Origin: Lachnospiraceae bacterium
GTDB taxonomy: Bacteria; Bacillota; Clostridia; Lachnospirales; Lachnospiraceae
DNA: 64,000 bases
Direction: 5' to 3'
Assembly: GCA_029005135.1 (NCBI GenBank)
Contig: JAQXFO010000012.1
Location: forward strand, 1-64,000
Each line of letters starts with the position of its first letter. Positions within the stretch are counted from its first letter, which is position 1. Made by a program: the position numbers and the translations under genes. The notes under the pieces are model-generated. The model had not been told where the DNA came from. It ran no database searches and saw nothing but the letters and a program-made list of their open reading frames with translations. Shown here one piece after another: positions 63,599-64,000 of this stretch.

Positions 63599-64000
63599 AT
63601 GCTGAAAAATGTCAAATGCGCCCGCTGCGTGAAATGTGGCAAAGAATACGAAGCCGTTCCGAATCTGACTAACTGTGAATGCGGCGGTATTCTGGATATC
63701 ATCTATGACTATGATTATATCAAGGCCAACCTGACAAAGGAAAAGCTGGCGGCAAGAGAGAACCGCTCCATGTGGCGTTATCGCGAACTGCTGCCGGTGG
63801 AAGAGAGTACCCCGGACACTCCGCTGAGAGTCGGCTGGTCTCCGCTTTACGAAGAACCCCGCCTGGCCGAGATGCTGGGCATCAAAAAACTCTGGGTCAA
63901 GGATGACGGCCAGAATCCGACCGCTTCCCTGAAGGACCGTGCCTCCGCCATGGCTGTCGCCAAGGCACAGGAAGCCGGTGCTAAGATCATCGCCTGCTCC
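63599..64000 (+). CDS. thrC: Threonine synthase (partial, runs off the window)
   Basis: Own translation: MLKNVKCARCVKCGKEYEAVPNLTNCECGGILDIIYDYDYIK...TPLRVGWSPLYEEPRLAEMLGIKKLWVKDDGQNPTASLKDRASAMAVAKAQEAGAKIIACS. Confidence 0.88.
   Translation, partial: MLKNVKCARCVKCGKEYEAVPNLTNCECGGILDIIYDYDYIKANLTKEKLAARENRSMWRYRELLPVEESTPDTPLRVGWSPLYEEPRLAEMLGIKKLWVKDDGQNPTASLKDRASAMAVAKAQEAGAKIIACS

Noticed and set aside
1-64000. CRISPR arrays, tRNA/rRNA genes, prophage or transposase genes
   Set aside because: I saw no regularly spaced repeats, no tRNA-like GTTC(A/G)A arm clusters and no integrase, transposase or phage structural ORFs. tRNAscan-SE and CRISPR finders were not run.

Overview
The window looks like a GC-rich Firmicutes/Clostridia chromosome segment (inferred from gene content and RBS style). 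The ORFs are dense and mostly on the + strand. About 2.2-22.3 kb holds a near-complete anaerobic cobalamin (cbi/cob) cluster. It includes a CobU protein carrying a second, degenerate CobU-like half, a CbiJ-CbiE-CbiT triple fusion, and a BtuCD-type ABC pair with no substrate-binding protein beside it. A CyuA-like gene on the - strand interrupts the cluster. Further on are an AAA+ (CbbX/SpoVK-like) protein, RlmD-like, NUDIX and DUF3795 genes, an SPFH + Arc/RHH pair, a VanRS-like two-component system next to a C39-like peptidase, rubrerythrin, and a PAP2/TVP38/PssA/Psd phospholipid block. A U32/lipoate-ligase block follows. Next is a candidate uncharacterised locus: MtaA/UroD-like methyltransferase fused to a thioredoxin-like domain, DUF5714-like, lipoyl-like carrier, CobW GTPase, TauE, NMT1-type ABC transporter and PadR. 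The last part has ThrH, a TetM/EF-G-like GTPase fused to a Rae1/YacP-type NYN nuclease, SulP, NhaC, an unusual PLP enzyme, SerC and the start of ThrC. The two most interesting items are the GTPase-Rae1 fusion and the methyltransferase-thioredoxin/lipoyl/CobW/ABC locus. Several exact palindromes or shared motifs also mark likely regulatory sites. I recognised no tRNA, rRNA, CRISPR, prophage or transposase genes. All family calls come from reading the translations by eye; no database search was run.
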